This document shows positions 42,773 to 51,067 of a DNA stretch of 63,305 bases, in pieces. This DNA is from Paenibacillus sp. LS1. Its GTDB lineage: Bacteria > Bacillota > Bacilli > Paenibacillales > Paenibacillaceae. The notes under the pieces are model-generated. The model did not search any database and had not been told where the DNA came from. It saw only the letters and a program-made list of their open reading frames with translations. Numbering within the stretch: the stretch's first letter is position 1; every line of letters begins with the position of its first letter. The stretch covers positions 1 through 63,305 of the forward strand of contig NZ_JAPDOE010000020.1 of assembly GCF_026013365.1 (NCBI RefSeq), given 5' to 3'. A program made the translations under genes and the position numbers.

Positions 42773-43141
42773 ATGATCCAACCATTTACACGTTTGACTG
42801 TGGCTGACAACTCCGGTGCGAAGGAACTGATGTGTATCCGCGTACTCGGCGGTACGGGACGTCGTACAGCTCAAATTGGTGATTTGATCGTTTGTTCTGT
42901 AAAACAAGCAACACCAGGCGGCGTTGTCAAAAAAGGTGATGTAGTCAGAGCGGTTGTCGTTCGTACGAAACGTTCTATACGTCGTAAAGACGGTTCCTAC
43001 ATCGGTTTTGATGAAAATGCAGCAGTTGTTGTAAAAGACGACAAAAGCCCACGTGGAACACGTATTTTCGGACCTGTTGCTCGTGAACTTCGCGACAAAG
43101 ACTTCATGAAAATCGTTTCCTTGGCTCCAGAAGTTATCTAA
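42773..43141 (+). CDS. rplN: 50S ribosomal protein L14
   Basis: L14 contacts 16S rRNA in an intersubunit bridge and is the docking site of the silencing factor RsfS. It is 122 aa, starting MIQPFTRLTVADNSGAKELM, with normal length and an AAAGGAGG site. It heads the spc portion of the cluster. Confidence 0.98.
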   Translation: MIQPFTRLTVADNSGAKELMCIRVLGGTGRRTAQIGDLIVCSVKQATPGGVVKKGDVVRAVVVRTKRSIRRKDGSYIGFDENAAVVVKDDKSPRGTRIFGPVARELRDKDFMKIVSLAPEVI

Positions 43142-43180
43142 AGCTTAATCTCGTGATGTTAGAAACAGGAGGTGTACGAA

Positions 43181-43534
43181 ATGCCAAGAGTGAAAAAAGT
43201 TCTGGAATCCCATAACAACAAACTTCACGTTAAGAAGGAAGATACGGTTATGGTGATCAGCGGTAAAGACAAAGGTAAAAAAGGCCGTGTCATCGCTGCT
43301 TATCCTCGTGAGAACCGCGTCCTTGTGGAAGGTGTTAACATGGTGAAAAAACACCAGAAGCCTAACCAGCAAAATCCGCAAGGAGGCATTATCGAGAAGG
43401 AAGCTCCGATTCACGTTTCCAACGTAATGCACATCGATCCGAAGAGCGGAAAAGTAACCCGTGTAGGTTACAAAGTTTTGGATAACGGTAAGAAAGTGCG
43501 CGTTGCTAAACGTTCCGGAGAAATTATCGACTAA
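43181..43534 (+). CDS. rplX: 50S ribosomal protein L24
   Basis: L24 initiates 50S assembly. The 117-aa protein has a KOW domain (DTVMVISGKDKGKKGRVI). Its N-terminus (MPRVKKVLESHNNKLHVKKE) is about 14 residues longer than B. subtilis L24. The ATG at 43181 follows AGGAGGTG; a GTG at 43172 overlaps that site. Confidence 0.97.
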   Translation: MPRVKKVLESHNNKLHVKKEDTVMVISGKDKGKKGRVIAAYPRENRVLVEGVNMVKKHQKPNQQNPQGGIIEKEAPIHVSNVMHIDPKSGKVTRVGYKVLDNGKKVRVAKRSGEIID

Positions 43535-43566
43535 TTGAACCGAATGAGAAAGGAGGGCTATGATTC

Positions 43567-44109
43567 ATGGCATCAAGAATGAAAGAACGTTACCTGCAAG
43601 AAATCGCTCCTGCTTTGATGCAGAAGTTCAACTATACAACGGTAATGCAAGTGCCGAAAATCGAGAAAATCGTTATCAACATGGGTGTGGGCGACGCTGT
43701 CCAAAACTCTAAAGTGTTGGATTCCGCAGTAAACGATTTGCAACTGATCGCAGGTCAAAAACCTGTAATCACTCGTGCTAAAAAATCTATCGCAGGTTTC
43801 AAACTGCGTGAGAATATGCCTATCGGTGCGAAAGTTACATTACGCGGTGAGCGTATGTACTTCTTCCTAGATAAGCTGCTCAACGTAACGCTTCCTCGTG
43901 TCCGCGACTTCCGTGGTGTATCGAGTAATGCTTTCGATGGACGTGGTAACTATACACTGGGTCTGAAAGAGCAATTGATCTTCCCAGAGATCGAATATGA
44001 TAAAGTTGATAAAGTCCGCGGTATGGATATTGTCATCGTAACAACGGCGAAAACAGACGAAGAGTCCCGCGAATTGCTCACGCAAATGGGAATGCCTTTC
44101 GTTAAGTAA
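43567..44109 (+). CDS. rplE: 50S ribosomal protein L5
   Basis: L5 binds 5S rRNA and contacts P-site tRNA. The 180-aa protein contains EKIVINMGVGDAVQNSK and the conserved RVRDFRGVSSNAFDGRGNY segment. AAAGGAGGG precedes the ATG. Confidence 0.98.
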   Translation: MASRMKERYLQEIAPALMQKFNYTTVMQVPKIEKIVINMGVGDAVQNSKVLDSAVNDLQLIAGQKPVITRAKKSIAGFKLRENMPIGAKVTLRGERMYFFLDKLLNVTLPRVRDFRGVSSNAFDGRGNYTLGLKEQLIFPEIEYDKVDKVRGMDIVIVTTAKTDEESRELLTQMGMPFVK

Positions 44110-44182
44110 TGTTGGCATAACGTTTCCGGGTGTCTGGAAAGACTCCCTTTTCTCCGAAATTATTTAGGAGGTGTCAGGCTAA

Positions 44183-44368
44183 GTGGCAAAAACTTCGATG
44201 AAAGTTAAACAACAACGTACACCTAAGTTCAAAGTACGTGCATATACACGCTGTGAGCGTTGCGGACGTCCACATTCGGTCCTGCAAAAGTTCAAAATTT
44301 GCAGAATTTGCTTCCGTGAATTAGCTTATAAAGGCCAGATCCCTGGCGTGAAAAAAGCAAGCTGGTAA
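44183..44368 (+). CDS. rpsZ: 30S ribosomal protein S14 type Z
   Basis: This short zinc-binding form of S14 (61 aa) carries two CXXC pairs, CERC and CRIC, that hold zinc. Many Firmicutes also have a zinc-free long form elsewhere for zinc starvation. The start is GTG at 44183 behind TTAGGAGGTG. It is located in the spc cluster between rplE and rpsH, as usual. Confidence 0.97.
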   Translation: MAKTSMKVKQQRTPKFKVRAYTRCERCGRPHSVLQKFKICRICFRELAYKGQIPGVKKASW

Positions 44369-44400
44369 AAAGTCCTGAACGGGAAGGAGGTTAACTCACA

Positions 44401-44799
44401 ATGACTATGTCTGATCCAATTGCAGATATGCTTACTCGTATTCGTAACGCGAACACTGTTCGTCACGAAACGGTAGAAATGCCTGCTTCGACAATGAAAA
44501 AACAAATCGCCGATATCCTGAAGCGTGAAGGTTTCATCCGTGACGCTGAAGTTATCGATGATAACAAACAAGGGATTATCCGTGTTTTCCTGAAATACGG
44601 TCAAAATAACGAGCGCGTTATCACTGGTCTGAAAAGAATCAGTAAACCTGGTCTTCGTGTTTACACGAAAAGCAACGAAGTACCTCGTGTACTTGGTGGC
44701 CTGGGAATCGCGATCATCTCGACATCTAAAGGTATCATGACGGACAAAGAAGCTCGTCAATCGAAATCCGGCGGAGAAGTCGTTTGCTACGTTTGGTAA
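44401..44799 (+). CDS. rpsH: 30S ribosomal protein S8
   Basis: S8 is a primary 16S rRNA binder and, in E. coli, the repressor of the spc operon. The 132-aa protein matches the B. subtilis length when the ATG at 44401 is used; an ATG at 44407 is also possible. It ends with the conserved KSGGEVVCYVW. Confidence 0.98.
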   Translation: MTMSDPIADMLTRIRNANTVRHETVEMPASTMKKQIADILKREGFIRDAEVIDDNKQGIIRVFLKYGQNNERVITGLKRISKPGLRVYTKSNEVPRVLGGLGIAIISTSKGIMTDKEARQSKSGGEVVCYVW

Positions 44800-44829
44800 T
44801 ATAACGTCACAAGATAGGAGGTGCAACAT

Positions 44830-45372
44830 ATGTCTCGTATTGGTCGCAAACCAATCACAGTACCAAGTGGTGTAGACATCACCCTGGACAACACCGTTAT
44901 TACGGTAAAAGGACCAAAAGGAACTTTGACTCGTGAGCTTCATAAAGACATGAAGGTTACAGTTGAAAATAACGAAATCACAGTTGTGCGTCCTTCCGAT
45001 AACAAAACTCACCGTTCTTTGCACGGCACAACGCGTAGCGTTGTAAACAATATGGTGAGCGGCGTTACTGAAGGATTCGCAAAATCTCTGGAATTGGTTG
45101 GGGTCGGATATCGTGCAAGCAAATCCGGAGATAAAATCGTTCTGAACGTTGGCTACTCTCACCCGGTTGAAATTACACCGGAAGCGGGAATCGAATTCGA
45201 AGTACCTTCGAATACGAAAATCATCGTTCGCGGAATCGACAAAGAGCGTGTAGGTGCTTACGCTGCTAAAATCCGTTCCGTTCGTGAACCTGAGCCGTAC
45301 AAAGGTAAAGGTATCAAATATGAAGGCGAGCGTATCATCCGTAAGGAAGGTAAAGCCGGTAAGAAGAAATAA
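44830..45372 (+). CDS. rplF: 50S ribosomal protein L6
   Basis: L6 lies near the factor-binding site. The 180-aa protein consists of two repeated domains and ends with the EPEPYKGKGIKYEGERIIRKEGK signature. The ATG at 44830 follows TAGGAGGTG at 44815-44823. A GTG at 44821 overlaps that site. Confidence 0.98.
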   Translation: MSRIGRKPITVPSGVDITLDNTVITVKGPKGTLTRELHKDMKVTVENNEITVVRPSDNKTHRSLHGTTRSVVNNMVSGVTEGFAKSLELVGVGYRASKSGDKIVLNVGYSHPVEITPEAGIEFEVPSNTKIIVRGIDKERVGAYAAKIRSVREPEPYKGKGIKYEGERIIRKEGKAGKKK

Positions 45373-45438
45373 GATTTCTCTTACCGCCTTTGCGCGGCTT
45401 TCGGCTTGCTTGCTTCGTGTGTTTCTAATATACCCCGT

Positions 45439-45456
45439 GGCTTCTGCTTTGAAGCC
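45439..45456 (+). other. Hairpin in the rplF-rplR spacer
   Basis: GGCTTC and GAAGCC form a 6-bp stem with a 6-base loop. The spacer of 117 bp is long for this tightly packed cluster and holds a second, shorter GC stem near 45385. No promoter or T run is evident. Confidence 0.4.
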
Positions 45457-45489
45457 AGCGAGGTAACCTGAAAGGAGTGAATCTTTGAG

Positions 45490-45858
45490 ATGATTACGAA
45501 ACCAGATAAAAATAAGGCTCGTCTGAAAAGACACCTTCGTGTTCGTAAAAAAATCCAAGGAACGGCAGCACGTCCTCGTTTGAACGTATTCCGTTCTGGT
45601 AAACATATGTATGCTCAAATTATCGATGATGTTGCTGGTGTAACAATCGCTTCCGCGTCTACCGTAGACAAAGAATTGAGCACTGACATCAAAAATGGTG
45701 CATCTGTTGAATCAGCTCGTAAAGTCGGCGAACTCGTTGCTAAACGTGCGAAAGACAAAGGTGTTTCCAACATCGTATTTGACCGTAGCGGTTATCTGTA
45801 CCATGGTCGTATCGCAGCTTTGGCTGAAGCGGCTCGTGAAGCAGGACTTGAGTTTTAA
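45490..45858 (+). CDS. rplR: 50S ribosomal protein L18
   Basis: L18 binds 5S rRNA together with L5. It is 122 aa, with the basic N-terminus (KPDKNKARLKRHLRVRKKIQGT) and the conserved FDRSGYLYHGRIAALAEAAREAGLEF end. AAAGGAGTGA precedes the ATG. Confidence 0.98.
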   Translation: MITKPDKNKARLKRHLRVRKKIQGTAARPRLNVFRSGKHMYAQIIDDVAGVTIASASTVDKELSTDIKNGASVESARKVGELVAKRAKDKGVSNIVFDRSGYLYHGRIAALAEAAREAGLEF

Positions 45859-45885
45859 GATATTTTTCAAAAGGAGGTTAACGAC

Positions 45886-46383
45886 TTGCGTGTAGATCCG
45901 AATACTTTGGAACTGACTGAAAGAGTTGTAAATATTAATCGCGTAGCTAAAGTAGTAAAAGGCGGACGCCGTTTCAGCTTTAGCGCACTGGTTGTAGTCG
46001 GCGACGGCAACGGCTGGGTTGGAGCTGGTATCGGTAAAGCGGGCGAAGTACCTGATGCAATTCGCAAAGGTATTGAAGACGCTAAGAAAAACCTTGTACA
46101 CGTTCCACTCGTAGGAACATCGATTCCTCACTTGGTAACAGGTAAGTTCGGCGCAGGACGCGTTCTGTTGAAACCAGCATCTGAAGGTACTGGTGTTATC
46201 GCTGGTGGTCCTGTACGTGCGGTTCTCGAACTTGCTGGTGTAGGTGACATTTTGACAAAATCTCTGGGTTCTTCGAATTCCATGAACATGGTCAATGCGA
46301 CTTTGGAAGGTTTGTCCCGTTTGAAGCGTGCTGAAGACGTGGCTAAACTGCGCGGAAAATCCGTCGAAGAGCTTCTGGGTTAA
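45886..46383 (+). CDS. rpsE: 30S ribosomal protein S5
   Basis: S5 is involved in decoding accuracy and the mRNA entry site. The 165-aa protein has the dsRBD-like N-terminal domain with the loop KVVKGGRRFSF, where spectinomycin-resistance changes occur (unchanged here). The start codon is TTG at 45886, 6 bases after AAGGAGGTT. No ATG or GTG start fits the conserved N-terminus. Confidence 0.97.
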   Translation: MRVDPNTLELTERVVNINRVAKVVKGGRRFSFSALVVVGDGNGWVGAGIGKAGEVPDAIRKGIEDAKKNLVHVPLVGTSIPHLVTGKFGAGRVLLKPASEGTGVIAGGPVRAVLELAGVGDILTKSLGSSNSMNMVNATLEGLSRLKRAEDVAKLRGKSVEELLG

Positions 46384-46396
46384 GGAGGGAATTCTC

Positions 46397-46582
46397 ATGG
46401 CGAAATTAGAAATTACCCTCGTCCGCAGCTTGATCGGACGTCCGGAGACGCAAAGAACAACTGTGAAAACATTGGGTTTGCGCAAAATCAATAGCAAAGT
46501 GGTACAAAACGATAATCCTGCCATCCGTGGTATGATTAACAAAGTAAGCCACTTGGTTGCTGTTAAAGAAGTAGAAGCTTAA
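46397..46582 (+). CDS. rpmD: 50S ribosomal protein L30
   Basis: This 61-aa protein begins MAKLEITLVRSLIGRPETQRTT, with the conserved GLRKINS core. The ATG at 46397 follows TAAGGAGGG, which overlaps the rpsE stop. In-frame codons upstream lie inside rpsE and are not used. Confidence 0.98.
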   Translation: MAKLEITLVRSLIGRPETQRTTVKTLGLRKINSKVVQNDNPAIRGMINKVSHLVAVKEVEA

Positions 46583-46625
46583 AAACGGGTTAATCCCACA
46601 AATCTTTAAGGAGGTGCAACGAACG

Positions 46626-47066
46626 ATGAAGTTACATGAGCTTTCACCATCTCCTGGATCCCGCAAAGAACGTAAACGTCTTGGTCGCGGTCCAAGTAGT
46701 GGTACAGGTAAAACATCAGGTCGCGGTCACAAAGGACAAAACGCTCGTTCTGGCGGTGGAGTACGTCCAGGCTTCGAAGGTGGACAAAATCCATTGTATC
46801 GTCGCTTGCCAAAACGTGGTTTTGTAAACCCAACTCGCAAAGAATATGCAGTTGTGAATACTGAAGACCTGAACAGTTTTGCTGCGGGTACTGAAGTAAC
46901 TCCAGAATTCTTGATGACGAACGGCGTAGTTAAAAACGCTAAATCCGGAATCAAAATCCTGGGTAACGGTGATGTCACTGTGAAGCTGACTGTTAAAGCT
47001 AACAAGTTTTCTCAATCTGCTATTGAGAAAATTGAAGCTGCCGGCGGTACAACTGAGGTGATTTAA
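46626..47066 (+). CDS. rplO: 50S ribosomal protein L15
   Basis: L15 is a late-assembly protein with a glycine- and basic-rich N-terminal extension (RLGRGPSSGTGKTSGRGHKG) that threads into 23S rRNA. It is 146 aa. The ATG at 46626 follows AAGGAGGTG; a GTG at 46614 overlaps that site. Its stop overlaps the secY start (TAATG). Confidence 0.98.
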   Translation: MKLHELSPSPGSRKERKRLGRGPSSGTGKTSGRGHKGQNARSGGGVRPGFEGGQNPLYRRLPKRGFVNPTRKEYAVVNTEDLNSFAAGTEVTPEFLMTNGVVKNAKSGIKILGNGDVTVKLTVKANKFSQSAIEKIEAAGGTTEVI

Positions 47067-48364
47067 TGTTCAAGACCCTAAAGAATATCTGGCGGGTTGA
47101 AGATCTGCGCAAAAGGGTATTATTTACCCTTTTTGTACTGATCATTTACCGCATCGGATCCTTTGTTCCCGTACCGGGAGTTAACAAAGACGTGTTCGAA
47201 GCGACAAATTCTGCGGGTAAAGAAGTTTTTGGACTTCTAAATACGTTCTCGGGTGGAGCGCTCTTCCAGTTCTCGATATTTGCGCTCGGGATCGTGCCTT
47301 ACATCACTGCGTCTATCATAGTACAGTTGCTTTCCATGGACGTTATTCCTAAATTAGCGGAGTGGGCAAAGCAAGGTGAACAAGGTAAGAAGAAATCTGC
47401 ACAATTGACCCGTTATTTAACGATTGGTCTGGCATTGATTCAAGCGTTTGGTACGTCGATCGGATTCAACCGCTTGTACAATACAGACATGATTCCTAAC
47501 GCTACATTTGCAGATTATATCTTGATCGCGATTGTACTTACGGCCGGTACTTCATTCCTGATGTGGCTTGGTGAGCAGATCACCGAGAAGGGCATAGGAA
47601 ACGGAATTTCGATCTTGATCTTTGCGGGTATCCTATCTACGGTGCCTAACATTATCAAACAAACAATCGAATCCGACTTCATTCAACCTGACCAACTGTT
47701 TATGAATATTCTTAAAGGTGTAATCATCGCAATTGTTATTGTGCTGATCATCATAGGGGTCATTTACATTCAGCAGGCGATTCGGAAAATTCCGGTACAG
47801 TACGCTAAACGTGTCGTAGGTAACAAAATGTACGGTGGACAGAATACACATATCCCGCTGAAAATTAATGCAGCAGGTGTTATCCCTGTCATCTTTGCAT
47901 CATCGCTGTTGATGTTCCCAACGATCATCGCCAACTTCTGGGCAGATCGCCTTTGGGCACAGTGGATCGGACAGAATCTGACTACACACAAACCTCTGGG
48001 TATGTTACTGTATGTCGTGATGATCTTCGGTTTCACATTCTTCTATACTTTCGTACAGATGAATCCACAGCAGATGGCTGATAATATGAAAAAGAACGGC
48101 GGTTACATCCCAGGCATTCGCCCGGGTAAAGCAACCGAGAAATATCTGACCCGTGTCATGACTCGTTTGACAATGGCCGGAGCCATCTTCTTGGCAGTCA
48201 TTTCCGTTCTGCCTGTATTCTTAGGGGCACTTTCTGGTTTGCCTCAATCTGCGCAAATTGGAGGAACATCCCTCCTGATCGTTATCGGTGTTGCGCTGGA
48301 TACGATGAAGCAAATCGAAAGCCAATTGATCAAACGCCACTACAAAGGTTTTATCAATAAATAG
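47066..48364 (+). CDS. secY: Preprotein translocase subunit SecY
   Basis: SecY is the membrane channel for Sec-dependent export. The 432-aa protein has ten hydrophobic segments, the plug region following TM1, and the conserved cytoplasmic loop before TM10. It has no leader; it is coupled to rplO by a one-base overlap. A long hairpin separates it from adk. Confidence 0.98.
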   Translation: MFKTLKNIWRVEDLRKRVLFTLFVLIIYRIGSFVPVPGVNKDVFEATNSAGKEVFGLLNTFSGGALFQFSIFALGIVPYITASIIVQLLSMDVIPKLAEWAKQGEQGKKKSAQLTRYLTIGLALIQAFGTSIGFNRLYNTDMIPNATFADYILIAIVLTAGTSFLMWLGEQITEKGIGNGISILIFAGILSTVPNIIKQTIESDFIQPDQLFMNILKGVIIAIVIVLIIIGVIYIQQAIRKIPVQYAKRVVGNKMYGGQNTHIPLKINAAGVIPVIFASSLLMFPTIIANFWADRLWAQWIGQNLTTHKPLGMLLYVVMIFGFTFFYTFVQMNPQQMADNMKKNGGYIPGIRPGKATEKYLTRVMTRLTMAGAIFLAVISVLPVFLGALSGLPQSAQIGGTSLLIVIGVALDTMKQIESQLIKRHYKGFINK

Positions 48365-48365
48365 G

Positions 48366-48410
48366 CAATAGGTACCGGTCAAGCTAAGATTTACTTGCCG
48401 GCACCTATTG
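48366..48410 (+). other. Long hairpin in the secY-adk spacer
   Basis: CAATAGGT/ACCTATTG (8 bp), then CCGG/CCGG and CAAG/CTTG with one mismatch and one bulge, form a stem of about 16 bp. TGTGCTGTTTG follows, which is not a full T run. It may reduce expression past secY or be a cleavage site. Confidence 0.5.
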
Positions 48411-48454
48411 TGCTGTTTGTTGATGTAGGGTAGTCTTGGAGGGAGTGACATAAC

Positions 48455-49099
48455 GTGAACATCCTATTCATGGGCCCTCCGGGGGCAGGAAAAGGAACGC
48501 AAGCAGACGTCATCGTGAAAGAGTTCGGTATTCCCCATATTTCAACAGGCGATGCATTTCGTCTCGCGATCAAACAGGGAACTCCCATTGGCATGAAAGC
48601 CAAGGAATATATGGATCAAGGGTTGCTTGTACCAGATGATGTAACCATTGGCATCGTTGAAGAACGTTTGCAGCAGCCTGACTGCAGAGAAGGTTTCCTC
48701 TTGGACGGATTTCCAAGAACTCTTTCGCAAGCAGAAGCGCTTGATGGCATTCTGGATCGATTGAACTCAGGTCTCGATCATGTAATCAACCTGAAAGTGG
48801 ATCGCAACAAATTGCTGGCTCGTTTGACGGGTCGTCGAATTTGTAAGAACTGTGGTTCCACTTATCATGTGGTATTCAATCCGCCTAAGCAGGAAGGTAT
48901 TTGTGATAAATGCGCCGGTGAGTTGTATCAACGCTCTGATGATAATGAAGAGAGTGTAGGTACTCGACTGGACGAGTATATCAACAAAACAGCACCACTC
49001 CTCACGTTCTATGAGACTAAAGGTCTTCTTCGTCAAATGAACGGAGAACAGGATATCGATCAAGTTTCTCAAGAAATCGTGTCCTTACTGAGAGGTTAA
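48455..49099 (+). CDS. adk: Adenylate kinase
   Basis: Adk interconverts ATP + AMP and 2 ADP. The 214-aa enzyme has the P-loop GPPGAGKGTQ (residues 7-16) and a zinc-binding LID with two CXXC pairs (CKNC and CDKC), typical of Gram-positive adenylate kinases. The start is GTG at 48455 behind GGAGGGAG. It lies between secY and map in the usual order. Confidence 0.98.
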   Translation: MNILFMGPPGAGKGTQADVIVKEFGIPHISTGDAFRLAIKQGTPIGMKAKEYMDQGLLVPDDVTIGIVEERLQQPDCREGFLLDGFPRTLSQAEALDGILDRLNSGLDHVINLKVDRNKLLARLTGRRICKNCGSTYHVVFNPPKQEGICDKCAGELYQRSDDNEESVGTRLDEYINKTAPLLTFYETKGLLRQMNGEQDIDQVSQEIVSLLRG

Positions 49100-49102
49100 T
49101 TG

Positions 49103-49855
49103 ATGATCATTGGTAAGTCCGAAACGGAACTGGGCTTGATGAGGGAAGCAGGGAGAATTGTTGCGGAAACGCATCGTCTCTTGGCAGAGCATATCGCTCC
49201 CGGTATTACGACTGGAGAACTTGACCATATGGCCGATCAATACATCCGCAGTCAAGGAGCTGTGCCGTCTTTCAAAGGTTATAACGGTTTCCCTGCCAGT
49301 GTGTGCGCTTCAGTAAATGAAGAGTTGGTACATGGATTTCCCGGCAAACGCAAGTTGAACGAGGGCGATATCGTTACGTTTGACATTGGCGCGCAGTACC
49401 AGGGGTATCATGGAGATTCCGCCTGGACTTATCCGGTCGGCCGTATTTCCGAAGAAGCCCGTCGTCTTCTGGACGTTACCGAGGCTTCGTTATACGCAGG
49501 TCTGGCGCTGGTAAAACCGGACGTTCGCTTGTTTACAATATCTCATGCGATTCAGAAATATATTGAAGATGAAGGGTTCTCCGTAGTTCGTGAATATGTC
49601 GGTCACGGCATAGGCGCGGATCTGCATGAAGAACCACAGATTCCGAACTATGGTCTTCCCGATCGGGGACCACGGCTTAAAGCGGGCATGGTGCTGGCCA
49701 TAGAGCCGATGGTTAACGTAGGTAGACGGTATGTGAAAACGTTGGAGGATAACTGGACTGTCGTTACAGTTGATGGAACGTTATGTGCCCACTTTGAACA
49801 CACCGTAGCAGTTACACCAGATGGTATGGAAATTTTCACGAAACTGAATGCGTAG
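49103..49855 (+). CDS. map: Type I methionine aminopeptidase
   Basis: Map removes the initiator methionine from nascent proteins. The 250-aa protein shows the five metal ligands in FDIGA, GDSAWT, GHGIGADLHEEP, AIEPM and FEHTV contexts. The ATG at 49103 is 3 bp after the adk stop, with GAGAGG in the end of adk. A TTG at 49100 is in frame but less likely. Confidence 0.97.
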   Translation: MIIGKSETELGLMREAGRIVAETHRLLAEHIAPGITTGELDHMADQYIRSQGAVPSFKGYNGFPASVCASVNEELVHGFPGKRKLNEGDIVTFDIGAQYQGYHGDSAWTYPVGRISEEARRLLDVTEASLYAGLALVKPDVRLFTISHAIQKYIEDEGFSVVREYVGHGIGADLHEEPQIPNYGLPDRGPRLKAGMVLAIEPMVNVGRRYVKTLEDNWTVVTVDGTLCAHFEHTVAVTPDGMEIFTKLNA

Positions 49856-49865
49856 GTGATAAGGC

Positions 49866-50174
49866 ATGAACAATCAGTCTAATCCGCAGCTCGGTCAACT
49901 TGTGAAGATCCGTAAAGGCCGCAATGCGGACCAAGCCGCAGTAATTGTTGCTATAGCGGACAGTAGGTTCGTATATATTGCGGATGGAGACAAACGGAAG
50001 TTTGATCAACCCAAGAAGAAGAGTCTTCTTCATCTTGAACTCCAGCCCATGATTAGCAGCGAGGTTGTGAACAGTTTAAACGAGTGTGGTCGGGTGACAA
50101 ATGGAAAGCTCCGCTATGCGGTTCATTCATTTCTGGAATCCACCAACATTCAAGCTGAAGAGAAAGGAGACTGA
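49866..50174 (+). CDS. KOW domain-containing RNA-binding protein
   Basis: This is a small (102 aa) L14e/KOW-like protein of unknown function. The KOW-type pattern LGQLVKIRKGRNADQAAVIVAI is at about residues 9-30. The rest is hydrophilic with a helical C-terminus. It sits between map and infA, the place of ybzG in B. subtilis. It starts 11 bp after map behind AGGTGATAAGG and ends 3 bp before infA. Confidence 0.85.
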   Translation: MNNQSNPQLGQLVKIRKGRNADQAAVIVAIADSRFVYIADGDKRKFDQPKKKSLLHLELQPMISSEVVNSLNECGRVTNGKLRYAVHSFLESTNIQAEEKGD

Positions 50175-50177
50175 CTA

Positions 50178-50393
50178 ATGGCCAAGGAAGATGTCATTGA
50201 AGTGGAAGGTACGGTTCTCGAACCGCTACCGAATGCAACATTCAAGGTTGAGCTTGAGAACGGTCATCAAATTCTCGCTCACGTTTCCGGAAAACTACGG
50301 ATGCACTTTATCCGTATCCTGACTGGAGACAAAGTAGTTGTTCAGTTGTCGCCTTATGATTTAACAAAAGGGCGTATAACTTACCGTAAATAG
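50178..50393 (+). CDS. infA: Translation initiation factor IF-1
   Basis: IF-1 occupies the 30S A site during initiation. The 71-aa protein is a single S1-type OB fold (MAKEDVIEVEGTVLEPLPNA). AAAGGAGAC precedes the ATG. It is followed by an unusual 152-bp spacer carrying two palindromic repeats before rpmJ. Confidence 0.98.
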   Translation: MAKEDVIEVEGTVLEPLPNATFKVELENGHQILAHVSGKLRMHFIRILTGDKVVVQLSPYDLTKGRITYRK

Positions 50394-50417
50394 TAGTAGA
50401 CAGTTGCAATGAACTGT

Positions 50418-50463
50418 GAAGCTTATGAAGCGGGTTTTGCCCGGCAAAACTTGCGAAAGCTTC
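50418..50463. repeat. Palindromic repeat, copy 1
   Basis: The core (50421-50452) contains GTTTTGC-CCG-GCAAAAC, a perfect 7-bp stem. An outer stem GAAGCTT (50418-50424) / AAGCTTC (50457-50463) encloses it. The 32-bp core is 27/32 identical to copy 2 at 50498-50529. Confidence 0.75.
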
Positions 50464-50497
50464 GAAGCCGGTTTTACAATAGTAGAACAAGGTCAAT

Positions 50498-50529
50498 GCT
50501 TACGAAGAGGGTTTTGCTTAGCAAAACTT
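50498..50529. repeat. Palindromic repeat, copy 2
   Basis: The second copy of the 32-bp unit has the stem GTTTTGC-TTA-GCAAAAC. Two of the five differences from copy 1 lie outside the stem, and three change the loop, while both stem arms are kept. It ends directly at the rpmJ ribosome binding site (TTTGAGGAGG). Confidence 0.75.
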
Positions 50530-50545
50530 TGAGGAGGTAATTCAC

Positions 50546-50659
50546 ATGAAGGTAAGACCTTCGGTCAAGCCGATTTGCGAAAAGTGCAAAGTCATTCGCC
50601 GCAAAGGGAATGTTATGGTTATCTGTGAAAATCCGAAACACAAACAAAAACAAGGTTAA
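50546..50659 (+). CDS. rpmJ: 50S ribosomal protein L36
   Basis: This 37-aa zinc-binding ribosomal protein begins MKVRPSVKPICEKCKVIRR and has the CXXC...C...H zinc site (Cys11, Cys14, Cys27, His32). GAGGAGG precedes the ATG. It lies between infA and rpsM, as usual. Confidence 0.97.
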   Translation: MKVRPSVKPICEKCKVIRRKGNVMVICENPKHKQKQG

Positions 50660-50679
50660 AGAAGGGGGTGTAGCGTAAA

Positions 50680-51048
50680 ATGGCACGTATAGCTGGTGTG
50701 GATTTGCCACGTGATAAGCGCGTTGAGATCGCCTTGACTTATATTTTCGGAATCGGTAAAACGACTTCCCAGAAAATTCTGAGCACAACAGGCATCAATC
50801 CGGACACTCGTGTTCGTGATTTGACGGAAGATGAAGTCAGCAAATTGCGTGAAAGTATCGATAAAGAGGTCAAAGTAGAAGGTGACCTGCGTCGAGAAAT
50901 CTCTTTGAATATTAAACGTTTGACGGAGATCGGTTGTTACCGTGGAGTTCGTCATCGTCGTGGTCTGCCTGTTCGTGGACAACGTACGAAAACGAATGCT
51001 CGTACTCGTAAAGGTCCTCGTCGTACAGTAGCGAACAAGAAGAAATAA
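50680..51048 (+). CDS. rpsM: 30S ribosomal protein S13
   Basis: S13 bridges the two subunits and contacts P-site tRNA. It is 122 aa, with the N-terminal MARIAGVDLPRDKRVEIALT segment and the basic tail GQRTKTNARTRKGPRRT. GAAGGGGGTG precedes the ATG. Confidence 0.98.
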   Translation: MARIAGVDLPRDKRVEIALTYIFGIGKTTSQKILSTTGINPDTRVRDLTEDEVSKLRESIDKEVKVEGDLRREISLNIKRLTEIGCYRGVRHRRGLPVRGQRTKTNARTRKGPRRTVANKKK

Positions 51049-51067
51049 TAAGGGGGGATAAGAGAAA

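Noticed and set aside
46406..47015. Reverse-strand frames within rpmD-rplO
   Set aside because: Same reason: antisense shadows of highly biased genes.
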